From: Pleurodeles waltl
Lineage: Eukaryota > Chordata > Amphibia > Caudata > Salamandridae
Direction of reading: 5' to 3'
Assembly (NCBI RefSeq): GCF_031143425.1
Contig: NC_090445.1
Coordinates: 823,878,602 to 823,942,601 of the forward strand
Length of the DNA stretch: 64,000 bases
This document shows, piece by piece, positions 1 to 9,284 of the stretch; the stretch's first letter is position 1, and the number at the start of each line of letters is the position of its first letter. Both the position numbers and the translations under genes were made by a program. The notes under the pieces were generated by a model. The model was not told the origin of the DNA. It searched no databases and saw nothing but the letters and a program-made list of their open reading frames with translations.

Positions 1-1255
1 GCAGGAATCCAGTTTCCTAGGTTATGGGGAGCCCTTAAATACTAAATTTAAGGGCGTGTTTAGGTCTGGGGGGTTAGTAGCCAATGGCTACTAGCCCTGA
101 GGGTGGGTACACCCACTTTGTGCCTCCTCCCAAGGGGAGGGGGTCACAATCCTATCCCTATTGGGGGAATCCTCCATCTGCAAGATGGAGGATTTCTAAA
201 AGTTAGAGTCACCTCAGCTCAGGACACCTTAGGGGCTGTCCTGACTGGCCAGTGACTCCTCCTTGTTATTCTCATTATTTTCTCCGGCCTTGCCGCCAAA
301 AGTGGGGGCCGGGGCCGGAGGGGGCGGGCATCTCCACTAGCTGGAGTGTCCTGCGATGCTGTGACAAAGGGGTGAGCCTTTGAGGCTCACCGCCAGGTGT
401 TACAGCTCCTGCCTGGGGGAGGTGTTAGCATCTCCACCCAGTGCAGGCTTTGTTACTGGCCTCAGAGTGACAAAGGCACTCTCCCCATGGGGCCAGCAAC
501 ATGTCTCGAGTGTGGCAGGCTGTTAGAACCAGTCAGCCTACACAGGTAGTTGGTTAAAGTTTCAGGGGGCACCTCTAAGGTGCCCTCTGGGGTGTATTTC
601 ACAATAAAATGTACACTGGCTACAGTGTGCATTTATTGTGCTGAGAAGTTTGATACCAAACTTCCCAGTTGTCAGTGTAGCCATTATGGTGCTGTGGAGT
701 TCGTGTTTGACAGATTCCCAGACCATATACTCTTATGGCTACCCTGCACTTACAATGTCTAAGGTTTGGCTTAGACACTGTAGGGGCACAGTGCTCATGC
801 ACTGGTGCCCTCACCTATGGTATAGTGCACCCTGCCTTAGGGCTGTAAGGCCTGCTAGAGGGGTGACTTATCTATACTGCATAGGCAGTGTGAGGTTGGC
901 ATGGCACCCTGAGGGGAGTGCCATGTCGACTTACTCGTTTTGTCCGCACCAGCACACACACGCTGGTAAGCAGTGTGTCTGTGCTGAGTGAGGGGTCCCC
1001 AGAGTGGCATAAGATATGCTGCAGCCCTTAGAGACCTTCCCTGGCATCAGGGCCCTTGGTACCAGGGGTACCAGTTACAAGGGACTTACCTGGATGCCAG
1101 GGTGTGCCAATTGTGGATACAAAAGTACAGGTTAGGGAAAGAACACTGGTGCTGGGGCCTGGTTAGCAGGCCTCAGCACACTTTCAATTCAAAACATAGC
1201 ATCAGCAAAGGCAAAAAGTCAGGGGGTAACCATGCCAAGGAGGCATTTCCTTACA
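1..1255 (+). mobile_element. Element A, copy 1 (3' half, cut by window start)
   Basis: Non-coding repeat that continues the sequence seen at 63444-64000 and runs to the element's 3' terminus ...TTTCCTTACA at 1255. Joining this copy with the 5' part at 62012 gives a full length of about 2.7 kb. It is rich in short hairpins (76-94, 168-197, 371-391, 570-586, 646-663). The small ORFs inside are not shared between copies in a conserved frame, so none is called as a gene. It is probably a solo-LTR-like or large non-autonomous LTR element, judged from the TG...CA ends and 5-bp target duplications of other copies. Confidence 0.8.
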
Positions 1256-1489
1256 ACAATGGTGACTCTTATTCCAGAAAAGAACCGTTTCTGAAAGACG
1301 ATTGCATCAACAAAAGCAAAGCTTGTTTCCTGCTCATCACTGCAGCATCCTGGGTCCCCATTGCAATCACTAACAGCTGTTATCACTTTCATGGAAATGG
1401 CTTCGTGGCAGAAGTAAATGACTTTGAAGGAAAACAAAGTTTGGTTAAATAATAAATTCAAGTTTCAGAAGCATACTGCTGTGTAACCC
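1256..1489. other. Spacer between inverted A copies
   Basis: About 230 bp of sequence without match elsewhere in the window, separating A copy 1 (plus) from A copy 2 (minus). No coding or RNA feature was recognised. Confidence 0.5.
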
Positions 1490-3567
1490 TCAGGGTGCCA
1501 TGCCAGCCTCTCACTGCCTATGCAGTATAGGTAAGACACCCCTCTAGCAGGCCTTACAGCCCTAAGGCAGGGTGCACTATACCATAGGTGAGGGTACCAG
1601 TGCATGAGCACTGTGCCCCTACAGTGTCTAAGCAAAACCTTAGACATTGTAAGTGCAGGGTAGCCATAAGAGTATATGGTCTGGGAGTCTGTTTTACACG
1701 AACTCCACAGCCCCATAATGGCTACACTGAAAACTGGGAAGTTTGGTATCAAACTTCTCAGCACAATAAATGCACACTGATGCCAGTGTACATTTTATTG
1801 TAAAATACACCACAGAGGGCACCTTAGAGGTGCCCCCTGAAACTTAACCGACTATCTGTGTAGGCTGACTGGTTCCAGCAGCCTGCCACACTAGAGACAT
1901 GTTGCTGGCCCCATGGGGAGAGTGCCTTTGTCACTCTGAGGCCAGTAACAAAGCCTGCACTGGGTGGAGATGCTAACACCTCCCCCAGGCAGGAGCTGTA
2001 ACACCTGGCGGTGAGCCTCAAAGGCTCACCCCTTTGTCACAGCATCGCAGGACACTCCAGCTAGTGGAGATGCCCGCCCCCTCCGGCCCCGGCCCCCACT
2101 TTTGGCGGCAAGGCCGGAGAAAATAATGAGAATAACAAGGAGAAGTCACTGGCCAGTCAGGACAGCCCCTAAGGTGTCCTGAGCTGAGGTGACTCTAACT
2201 TTTAGAAATCCTCCATCTTGCAGATGGAGGATTCCCCCAATAGGATTAGGGATGTGACCCCCTCCCCTTGGGAGGAGGCACAAAGAGGGTGTACTCACCC
2301 TCAGGGCTAGTAGCCATTGGCTACTAACCCCCCAGACCTAAACACGCCCTTAAATTTAGTATTTAAGGGCTCTCCCTGAACCTAGAAATTAGATTCCTGC
2401 AACAACAAGAAGAAGGACTGCCTAGCTGAAAACCCCTGCAGAGGAAGACCAGAAGACAACAACTGCCTTGGCTCCAGAAACTCACCGGCCTGTCTCCTGC
2501 CTTCCAAAGAACTCTGCTCCAGCGACGCCTTCCAAAGGGACCAGCGACCTCTGAATCCTCCGAGGACTGCCCTGCTTCGACGACGACAAGAAACTCCAGA
2601 GGACAGCGGACCTGCCCCAAAAAGACTGCAACTTTATCCAAAGGAGCAGCTTTAAAGAACCCTGCAATCTCCCCGCAAGAAGCGTGAGACTTGCAACACT
2701 GCACCCGGCGACCCCGACTCGGCTGGTGGAGAACCAACACCTCAGGGAGGACCCCCGGACTACTCTACGACTGTGAGTACCAAAACCTGCCCCCACAGCG
2801 CCGCCTGCAGAGGGAATCCCGAGGCTTCCCCTGACCGCGACTCTCTGAAACCTAAGTCCCGACGCCTGGAAAAGACCCTGCACCCGCAGCCCCCAGGACC
2901 TGAAGGACCGGACTTTCACTGCAGAAGTGACCCCCAGGAGTCCCTCTCCCTTGCCCAAGTGGAGGTTTCCCCGAGGAAGCCCCCCCTTGCCTGCCTGCAG
3001 CGCTAAAGAGATCCCTTGATCTCTCATTGACTTCCATTGCGAACCCGACGCTTGTTCTAACACTGCACCCGGCCGCCCCCGCGCCGCTGAGGGTGAAATT
3101 TCTGTGTGGGCTTGTGTACCCCCCGGTGCCCTACAAAACCCCCCTGGTCTGCCCTCCGAAGACGCGGGTACTTACCTGCTGGCAGACTGGAACCGGGGCA
3201 CCCCCTTCTCTCCATTGAAGCCTATGCGTTTTGGGCACCACTTTGAACTCTGCACCTGACCGGCCCTGAGCTGCTGGTGTGGTAACTTTGGGGTTGCTCT
3301 GAACCCCCAACGGTGGGCTACCTTGGACCAAGAACTGAACCCTGTAAGTGTCTTACTTACCTGGTAAAACTAACAAAAACTTACCTCCCCCAGGAACTGT
3401 GAAAATTGCACTGTGTCCACTTTTAAAATAGCTATTTGTGAATAACTTGAAAAGTATACATGCAATTGAAATGATTCAAAGTTCCTAATGTACTTACCTG
3501 CAATACCTTTCAAACAAGATATTACATGTTAAATTTGAACCTGTGGTTCTTAAAATAAACTAAGAAA

Positions 3568-3776
3568 TGAAAATGTCACTTACCCAGTGTACATCTGTTC
3601 GTGGCATCAGTCGCAGTAGATTCGCATGTTCTGCAATAGCTCGCCATCTGGTGTTGGGCCGGAGTGTTACAAGTTGTTTTTCTTCGAAGAAGTCTTTCGA
3701 GTCACGGGACCGAGTGACTCCTCCTTTTGTCTCCATTGCGCATGGGCGTCGACTCCATCTTCGATTGTTTTTCCCC
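3568..3776 (+). repeat. DIRS-1 left inverted terminal repeat
   Basis: From about 3604 to 3772 this is the reverse complement of 9285-9453 with only scattered differences. The outermost ~36 bp (starting TGAAAATGTCACTTACCC) differ from the other end, as in known DIRS elements whose terminal repeats are not identical at the tips. Confidence 0.88.
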
Positions 3777-3914
3777 GCAGAGGGTGAGGTAGGAGTTGAA
3801 TTGTAGTAATAGTGCCCATGCAATGGAGTGACTAAGTATGCACCTATTTAAGGTTGAGATGATACATATATAAATAATTGAAGGTAACTTCCAAACTGCT
3901 ACAGGCTCCCGGGG

Positions 3915-4040
3915 AGGCGGGTGGGCACATGCGAATCTACTGCGACTGATGCCACGAACAGATGTACACTGGGTAAGTGACATTTTCAGTTCGATGGCAT
4001 CTGTCGCTGTAGATACGCATGTTCTGCATAGACTAGTAAG
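3915..4040 (-). repeat. DIRS-1 internal complementary region (circle junction)
   Basis: The segment 3920-3988 is the inverse of the left outer end, and 3989 to about 4033 is the inverse of the right outer end. Read on the minus strand, the right terminus GCCATCGAAC abuts the left terminus TGAAAATG at 3989/3988. This is the junction expected of a circular DIRS intermediate and is the diagnostic internal complementary region of the family. Confidence 0.88.
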
Positions 4041-4065
4041 CAGTTATTCCCCCAAAAGCGGTGGA

Positions 4066-6951
4066 TCAGCCTGTAGGAGTGGAAGTGGTCTGAAATAATG
4101 TCCTTAATACGGCTTGACCTACTGTGGCTTGTTGTGCGGATAACACGTCTACACAGTAGTGCTTGGTGAATGTGTGAGGCGTAGACCATGTGGCTGCCCT
4201 ACATATTTCTTGCATTGGGATGTTTCCTAGAAAGGCCATGGTAGCACCTTTCTTTCTGGTTGAGTGTGCCCTTGGTGTAATGGGCAGCTGTCGTTTAGCT
4301 TTAAGGTAGCAGATTTGGATGCATTTAACTATCCATCTGGCTATACCTTGTTTGGAAATTGGGTTTCCTGCATGAGGTTTTTGAAATGCAATAAAGAGTT
4401 GTTTAGTCTTTCTGATGTTCTTTGTTCTGTCAATGTAATACATCAATGCTCTTTTGACATCTAATGTATGTAGTGCCCTTTCAGCTACGGTATCTGGCTG
4501 TGGAAAGAACACTGGAAGTTCCACTGTTTGATTTAGATGGAACGGTGAAATAACCTTTGGCAAAAATTTAGGATTGGTCCTTAGGACGACTTTATTTTTG
4601 TGTAGTTGTATAAAAGGTTCCTGTATAGTAAACGCCTGAATCTCGCTTACTCTTCTTAGGGAAGTAATGGCGATGAGAAATGCCACCTTCCAGGTTAGGA
4701 ACTGTATGTCGCAGGAGTGCATGGGTTCAAAAGGTGGACCCATAAGTCTAGTTAGGACAACATTTAGGTTCCATGAAGGAACAGGTAGTGTTCTTGGTGG
4801 TATAATTCTCCTAAGGCCCTCCATGAATGCTTTAATGACTGGTATCTTATATAGGGAAGTTGAATAGGTAGTCTGCAGGTATGCAGATATTGCTGCAAGG
4901 TGAATCTTAATGGAAGAGAAAGCTAGGTTAGATTTTTGTAAGTGAAGCAAGTAACCCACTACATGTTCTGGAGTTGTGTGTAATGGTTGTATTTGATTAA
5001 TATGGCAGTAGCAAACAAACCTCTTCCATTTACTTGCATAGCAGTGCCTGGTGGATGGCCTTCTTGCTTGTTTTATGACTTCCATACATTCTTGGGTAAG
5101 TTGTAAGTGCCCGAATTCTAGGATTTCAGGAGCCAGATTGCTAGATTCAGCGATGCTGGATCTGGGTGTCTGATCTTTTGGTTGTGCTGTGTCAACAGAT
5201 CTGGCCTGTTGGGCAATTTGATGCAGGGTACCACTGATAGGTCTAGCAGCGTTGTGTACCAGGGTTGCCTTGCCCAAGTTGGTGCTATCAATATGAGTTT
5301 GAGTTTGCTTTGACTGAGTTTGTTTACCAGGTAAGGAAGGAGAGGGAGAGGAGGAAAAGCGTAAGCAAATATCCCTGACCAGTTCATCCATAGGGCATTG
5401 CCTTGGGATTGTTTGTGTGGGTATCTGGATGCGAAGTTTTGGCATTTTGCGTTCTCCCTTGTCGCAAACAAGTCTATCTGAGGTGTTCCCCAGAGTTTGA
5501 AATAAGTGTTCAGAATTTGGGGGTGAATTTCCCATTCGTGGACCTGTTGGTGATCTCGAGAGAGATTGTCTGCGAGTTGATTTTGTATCCCTGGTATAAA
5601 ATGTGCAATTAGGCGAATTTGGTTGTGAATTGCCCAATGCCAAATTTTTTGTGCTAGCAGGCTTAACTGCGTGGAGTGCGTCCCTCCCTGCTTGTTTAGA
5701 TAATACATTGTTGTCATGTTGTCTGTTTTGACGAGAATGTATTTGTGAACTATTATTGGTTGGAAAGCTTTTAGTGCTTGAAAAACTGCTAGAAGTTCTA
5801 GGTGATTGATATGCAGTTTTGTTTGATGTACGTTCCATTGTCCTTGTATGCTGTGTTGATCGAGGTGTGCTCCCCACCCTGTCATGGAAGCATCTGTTGT
5901 TATTACGTATTGTGGCACTTGGTCTTGGAAAGGCCGCCCCTTGTTTAAATTTATGTTGTTCCACCACAGAAGCGAGAGGTAAGTTTGGCGGTCTATTAAC
6001 ACCAGATCTAGAAGGTGACCCTGTGCTTGAGACCACTGTGATGCTAGGCATTGTTGTAATGGCCTCATGTGCAGTCTTGCGTTTGGGACAATGGCTATGC
6101 ATGATGACATCATGCCTAGGAGTTGTAATACCATCTTTGCCTGTATCTTTTGTGTTGGATACATGCGTTGTATGATGGTGTTGAAATTTTGGATTCTTTG
6201 TGGACTTGGAGTGGCTACTCCTTTTGATGTGTCTATTATGGCTCCCAGGTATTGTTGTACCTTGCGTGGCAGAATTTTGGATTTTGTGAAATTGACGGTG
6301 AACCCTAGTTTGAAGAGGGTTTGTATGATATGATTTGTGTGATTTGAGCACTCTATTAACGAATGGGCCTTGATTAGCCAGTCGTCTAGATATGGGAACA
6401 CATGTATTTGCTGCCTTCTTATGTGTGCTGCGACTACTGCTAGACATTTGGTAAAGACTTTTGGTGCGGTTGTTAATCCGAAAGGCAGTACCTTGAATTG
6501 GTAATGTATTCCTTTGAATACAAACCTTAGGTATTTCCTGTGCGATGGGTGTATTGGTATATGGAAATAAGCATCCTTGAGGTCTAAAGTTGCCATGTAG
6601 TCGTGCAGTTTTAGCAATGGCAATACTTCTTGTAGTGTGACCATGTGGAAGTGGTCTGATTTGATGAAAGTGTTCACTACTCTGAGGTCTAGGATTGGTC
6701 TCAGCGTTTTGTCCTTCTTTGGTATCAGAAAGTACAGTGAGTAAACTCCTGTGTTTATTTGTGTGTTTGGCACGAATTCGATTGCATTCTTTTGCAATAG
6801 TGCCTGCACTTCTATCTCCAGGAGATTGGAATGGTGTGTTGTTAAATTTTGTGCTTTTGGTGGTATGTTTGGAGGGAATTGTATAAATTCTATGCAATAA
6901 CCATGTTGGATAATTGCTAGAACCCAAGTGTCTGTAGTGATTTCCTCCCAT
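4066..6951 (-). CDS. DIRS-1 tyrosine recombinase ORF
   Basis: A 961-codon open frame whose C-terminal ~370 residues form a DIRS tyrosine recombinase, the enzyme that inserts the circular cDNA in place of a DDE integrase. Visible catalytic residues: Arg about 766/767 in SLRRVSEI, the HSTR motif with His896 and Arg899, Trp/His in ATWSTPH (about 922-926) and the nucleophile Tyr932 in KHYCVD. A core-binding-like segment (ARRPSTRHCYASKWKRF) lies before it. The N-terminal ~600 codons run in another frame over the RT gene and resemble no domain I know. The true start is uncertain, and recombinase translation may begin well downstream of 6951. The frame is the same as gag's, with an intervening stop at 7018-7020. 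Confidence 0.9.
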   Translation of the reverse strand: MGGNHYRHLGSSNYPTWLLHRIYTIPSKHTTKSTKFNNTPFQSPGDRSAGTIAKECNRIRAKHTNKHRSLLTVLSDTKEGQNAETNPRPQSSEHFHQIRPLPHGHTTRSIAIAKTARLHGNFRPQGCLFPYTNTPIAQEIPKVCIQRNTLPIQGTAFRINNRTKSLYQMSSSSRSTHKKAANTCVPISRRLANQGPFVNRVLKSHKSYHTNPLQTRVHRQFHKIQNSATQGTTIPGSHNRHIKRSSHSKSTKNPKFQHHHTTHVSNTKDTGKDGITTPRHDVIMHSHCPKRKTAHEAITTMPSITVVSSTGSPSRSGVNRPPNLPLASVVEQHKFKQGAAFPRPSATIRNNNRCFHDRVGSTPRSTQHTRTMERTSNKTAYQSPRTSSSFSSTKSFPTNNSSQIHSRQNRQHDNNVLSKQAGRDALHAVKPASTKNLALGNSQPNSPNCTFYTRDTKSTRRQSLSRSPTGPRMGNSPPNSEHLFQTLGNTSDRLVCDKGERKMPKLRIQIPTQTIPRQCPMDELVRDICLRFSSSPSPSLPGKQTQSKQTQTHIDSTNLGKATLVHNAARPISGTLHQIAQQARSVDTAQPKDQTPRSSIAESSNLAPEILEFGHLQLTQECMEVIKQARRPSTRHCYASKWKRFVCYCHINQIQPLHTTPEHVVGYLLHLQKSNLAFSSIKIHLAAISAYLQTTYSTSLYKIPVIKAFMEGLRRIIPPRTLPVPSWNLNVVLTRLMGPPFEPMHSCDIQFLTWKVAFLIAITSLRRVSEIQAFTIQEPFIQLHKNKVVLRTNPKFLPKVISPFHLNQTVELPVFFPQPDTVAERALHTLDVKRALMYYIDRTKNIRKTKQLFIAFQKPHAGNPISKQGIARWIVKCIQICYLKAKRQLPITPRAHSTRKKGATMAFLGNIPMQEICRAATWSTPHTFTKHYCVDVLSAQQATVGQAVLRTLFQTTSTPTG

Positions 6952-7391
6952 GCTTTGTAATAATGACCTATTCTTCCCCCCACTGGTGTTGTGTGGAGGG
7001 GGTGAGTGACATGTGAGTCATTGTTTAGTAGTAGGGGTTTTGGGGCTTTGAAATCTCCCTCTATTTCTAGGGAATTGCCCTCCTCTATATTGTCCCCGAA
7101 AACCTCCTCTATACTGTCCCTGGTAAGTGGACGGTGTTGCTTGTGAGGTGCTGGCTTGTGTGCTTTGACCCCGAAACCCCCCTCGAAAGGGCGTTTTACG
7201 GAATGTGCTGTAATTCCCTCTGCTCTGCGGGGAGTAGAGTGCGCCCATGGCTTTGGCAGTGTCCGTATCTTTTTTGAGTTTCTCAATCGCTGTGTCCACT
7301 TCTGGACCGAACAGTTCTTTTTCATTAAAAGGCATATTGAGAACTGCTTGTTGAATCTCTGGTTTAAATCCAGACGTTCGGAGCCATGCAT
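5118..7391 (-). CDS. DIRS-1 reverse transcriptase / RNase H (with methyltransferase-like tail)
   Basis: A 757-codon ORF that copies element RNA into DNA. RT motifs in order: RPILDLR (231-237), TLDLKDAYFHIPI with Asp270/Asp273, LPFGLTTAP (302-310) and the catalytic YLDD at 334-337. RNase H residues follow: Asp500 in TTDASMTGWG, Glu532 in LELLAVF, Asp557 in KTDNMT and Asp608 in LADNLS. The C-terminus (DLFATREN about 640, YAFPPLPLL about 677, APTWARQPWY about 703) matches the region that literature on DIRS elements compares with Dam-type methyltransferases. It overlaps the end of gag by about 370 bp in a different frame and the recombinase frame by about 1.8 kb. The first in-frame Met at 7391 may not be the real start. 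Confidence 0.93.
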   Translation of the reverse strand: MHGSERLDLNQRFNKQFSICLLMKKNCSVQKWTQRLRNSKKIRTLPKPWAHSTPRRAEGITAHSVKRPFEGGFGVKAHKPAPHKQHRPLTRDSIEEVFGDNIEEGNSLEIEGDFKAPKPLLLNNDSHVTHPLHTTPVGGRIGHYYKAWEEITTDTWVLAIIQHGYCIEFIQFPPNIPPKAQNLTTHHSNLLEIEVQALLQKNAIEFVPNTQINTGVYSLYFLIPKKDKTLRPILDLRVVNTFIKSDHFHMVTLQEVLPLLKLHDYMATLDLKDAYFHIPIHPSHRKYLRFVFKGIHYQFKVLPFGLTTAPKVFTKCLAVVAAHIRRQQIHVFPYLDDWLIKAHSLIECSNHTNHIIQTLFKLGFTVNFTKSKILPRKVQQYLGAIIDTSKGVATPSPQRIQNFNTIIQRMYPTQKIQAKMVLQLLGMMSSCIAIVPNARLHMRPLQQCLASQWSQAQGHLLDLVLIDRQTYLSLLWWNNINLNKGRPFQDQVPQYVITTDASMTGWGAHLDQHSIQGQWNVHQTKLHINHLELLAVFQALKAFQPIIVHKYILVKTDNMTTMYYLNKQGGTHSTQLSLLAQKIWHWAIHNQIRLIAHFIPGIQNQLADNLSRDHQQVHEWEIHPQILNTYFKLWGTPQIDLFATRENAKCQNFASRYPHKQSQGNALWMNWSGIFAYAFPPLPLLPYLVNKLSQSKLKLILIAPTWARQPWYTTLLDLSVVPCIKLPNRPDLLTQHNQKIRHPDPASLNLAIWLLKS

Positions 7392-9063
7392 GCCTTCTGA
7401 TAGTTACAGATGTATTAATTGTCCGTGCAGCTGTATCTGCAGCGTCCATGGAGGAACGTATCTGGTTGTTGGAGATGGTCTGTCCCTCCTCAACCACTTG
7501 TTTTGCCCTATTTTGGAAGTCCTTGGGCAGATGTTCAATGAGATGTTGCATCTCGTCCCAGTGGGCTCTGTCATAGCGCGCAAGTAGTGCCTGGGAGTTC
7601 GCGATGCGCCACTGGTTTGCAGCTTGTGCTGCGACTCTCTTACCAGCTGCATCGAACTTGCGGCTTTCTTTATCTGGGGGTGGTGCATCTCCAGATGTGT
7701 GAGAGTTGGCCCTTTTCCTAGCTGCTCCTACAACGACAGAGTCTGGTGGCAGCTGTGTAGTGATGAAAACCGGGTCCGTAGGAGGCGGCTTATACTTTTT
7801 TTCCACCCTTGGTGTGATTGCCCTACTTTTGACCGGCTCCTTAAATATGTCTTTTGCGTGCCGGAGCATACCAGGGAGCATAGGCAGGCTTTGGTAGGAG
7901 CTGTGGGTGGAGGAGAGTGTGTTGAACAAGAAATCATCCTCGACCTGTTCTGAGTGGAGGCTTACGTTGTGAAATTGTGCTGCTCTAGCCACCACCTGAG
8001 AGTACGCGGTGCTGTCTTCTGGTGGAGATGGCTTTGTAGGGTATGCCTCCGGGCTGTTATCTGACACTGGGGCGTCGTATAGGTCCCATGCGTCCTGATC
8101 TTGGTCACCCTGGCTCATGGTGGTGTGAGCTGGGGAGTGTGATGGAGTTTGTGCTGGTGAAACGTTAATCACGGGCGGAGGAGAGGGTGGTGGTGTAACT
8201 CTTTTCACCACTTTTGGTTGTGGTGCTTGTTCCGTCTGGAACTCCAACCTTCTCTTTCTCCTAATGGGGGGAAGGGTGCTTATTTTTCCTGTCCCCTGCT
8301 GAATGAAGATACGCTTTTGCGTATGGTCCACATCAGTTGCTTGTAGCTCTTCCTCAAACCTATGCTTTTGCATTTGGGAGGTTAGCGAGTGCTCTTCCGT
8401 ATAAGAGCCTGAAGCTGGGTCGCTTGCAGTTTGTTTCGGCATCGAAACTTTGTCTGCGTGTTTTTTCGGCTCCGAGGTGACTTTTTTTCTTTTCGGGGCC
8501 GAAACCTCTCGGCGTCGATCTGTTTCGGTGCCGCTGTCTCGGCGTCGAGCCGTGTCCACACCGGCATCTCGGTGTCGAGGCTTGTCTCCAGCACTTTCTC
8601 GGTCCCGAGAAGGCTGCGTGCCGGTGTCTCGACCGGAGTCGGACGATCTCGGCACTGTTTGGGCCTTTTTCGGTGCCGACGGTCGGTCACCGAATTTATG
8701 GGTCGAGCCATGGCCTGGTGGCAGTGGCGTCCCCTGGGCCTTGTAAATGTTTCTTTGTGTGGTTTTCGACGTCTTACTCACGGTTTGTGTATCGTCGAAT
8801 CCTTCGGAGTCTGAGTCTTGGATCGAGAAGGTACCTTCTTCTTCCTGTTCCTCGAACTCCCGTTGGGCTGTCGGTGCGGACGCCATTTGAAGTCTTCTGG
8901 CTCGACGGTCTCGGAGTGTTTTTCGGGACCGGAACGCACGACAGGCCTCGCAGGTGTCTTCGCTGTGCTCAGGTGACAGGCACAGGTTGCAGACCAAGTG
9001 TTGGTCTGTGTAGGGGTATTTATTGTGGCATTTGGGGCAGAAACGGAACGGGGTCCGTTCCAT
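7018..9063 (-). CDS. DIRS-1 Gag-like protein
   Basis: A 681-residue structural/nucleic-acid-binding protein of vertebrate DIRS elements. The N-terminus has a compact Cys/His cluster (Cys9, Cys12, His13, His22, Cys25, Cys28, His33, Cys38, Cys41) probably binding zinc. A long polar, Ser/Arg/Lys-rich low-complexity middle follows. A conserved helical part (FNEKELFGPEVDTAIEKL near residue 590) comes next, then an RGGFRGQ-type Arg/Gly/Gln-rich tail likely to bind RNA. Met1 at 9063 is the first in-frame Met after the right ITR, and the Cys/His cluster begins at once, so the start is credible. The coding strand of the middle part is unusually rich in CG dinucleotides compared with surrounding intronic DNA. 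Confidence 0.88.
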   Translation of the reverse strand: MERTPFRFCPKCHNKYPYTDQHLVCNLCLSPEHSEDTCEACRAFRSRKTLRDRRARRLQMASAPTAQREFEEQEEEGTFSIQDSDSEGFDDTQTVSKTSKTTQRNIYKAQGTPLPPGHGSTHKFGDRPSAPKKAQTVPRSSDSGRDTGTQPSRDRESAGDKPRHRDAGVDTARRRDSGTETDRRREVSAPKRKKVTSEPKKHADKVSMPKQTASDPASGSYTEEHSLTSQMQKHRFEEELQATDVDHTQKRIFIQQGTGKISTLPPIRRKRRLEFQTEQAPQPKVVKRVTPPPSPPPVINVSPAQTPSHSPAHTTMSQGDQDQDAWDLYDAPVSDNSPEAYPTKPSPPEDSTAYSQVVARAAQFHNVSLHSEQVEDDFLFNTLSSTHSSYQSLPMLPGMLRHAKDIFKEPVKSRAITPRVEKKYKPPPTDPVFITTQLPPDSVVVGAARKRANSHTSGDAPPPDKESRKFDAAGKRVAAQAANQWRIANSQALLARYDRAHWDEMQHLIEHLPKDFQNRAKQVVEEGQTISNNQIRSSMDAADTAARTINTSVTIRRHAWLRTSGFKPEIQQAVLNMPFNEKELFGPEVDTAIEKLKKDTDTAKAMGALYSPQSRGNYSTFRKTPFRGGFRGQSTQASTSQATPSTYQGQYRGGFRGQYRGGQFPRNRGRFQSPKTPTTKQ

Positions 9064-9284
9064 CGGCGTTCTTCAGCACGCGGTCGGGCCGACCAGGCCC
9101 CGACGGAGGATCGAAAAACTACCCCGAAGGGCACCGGAGCTCTTCGATCTTAGATGCGGTGTGGAATCTAAGTACGCCGATCCCGAACGCAACAATACCG
9201 ACGAAAATCTTCCGAAATTAGCTAATTTTCCGTTCCGAAACTCGGAGCGACAGGAACACGTCCGAACCCGATGGCGGGAAAAAA

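Noticed and set aside
638..1452. 117- and 154-codon plus-strand frames near the window start
   Set aside because: Within element A copy 1 and spacer; the matching frames in copies 2 and 3 differ in length and have stops, so no conserved protein.
2363..3331. Several 60-193-codon frames on both strands in a GC-rich stretch
   Set aside because: They lie in the middle of element A. Other A copies have the same DNA but shifted or broken frames, and composition (Gly/Arg/Pro) explains the lack of stops.
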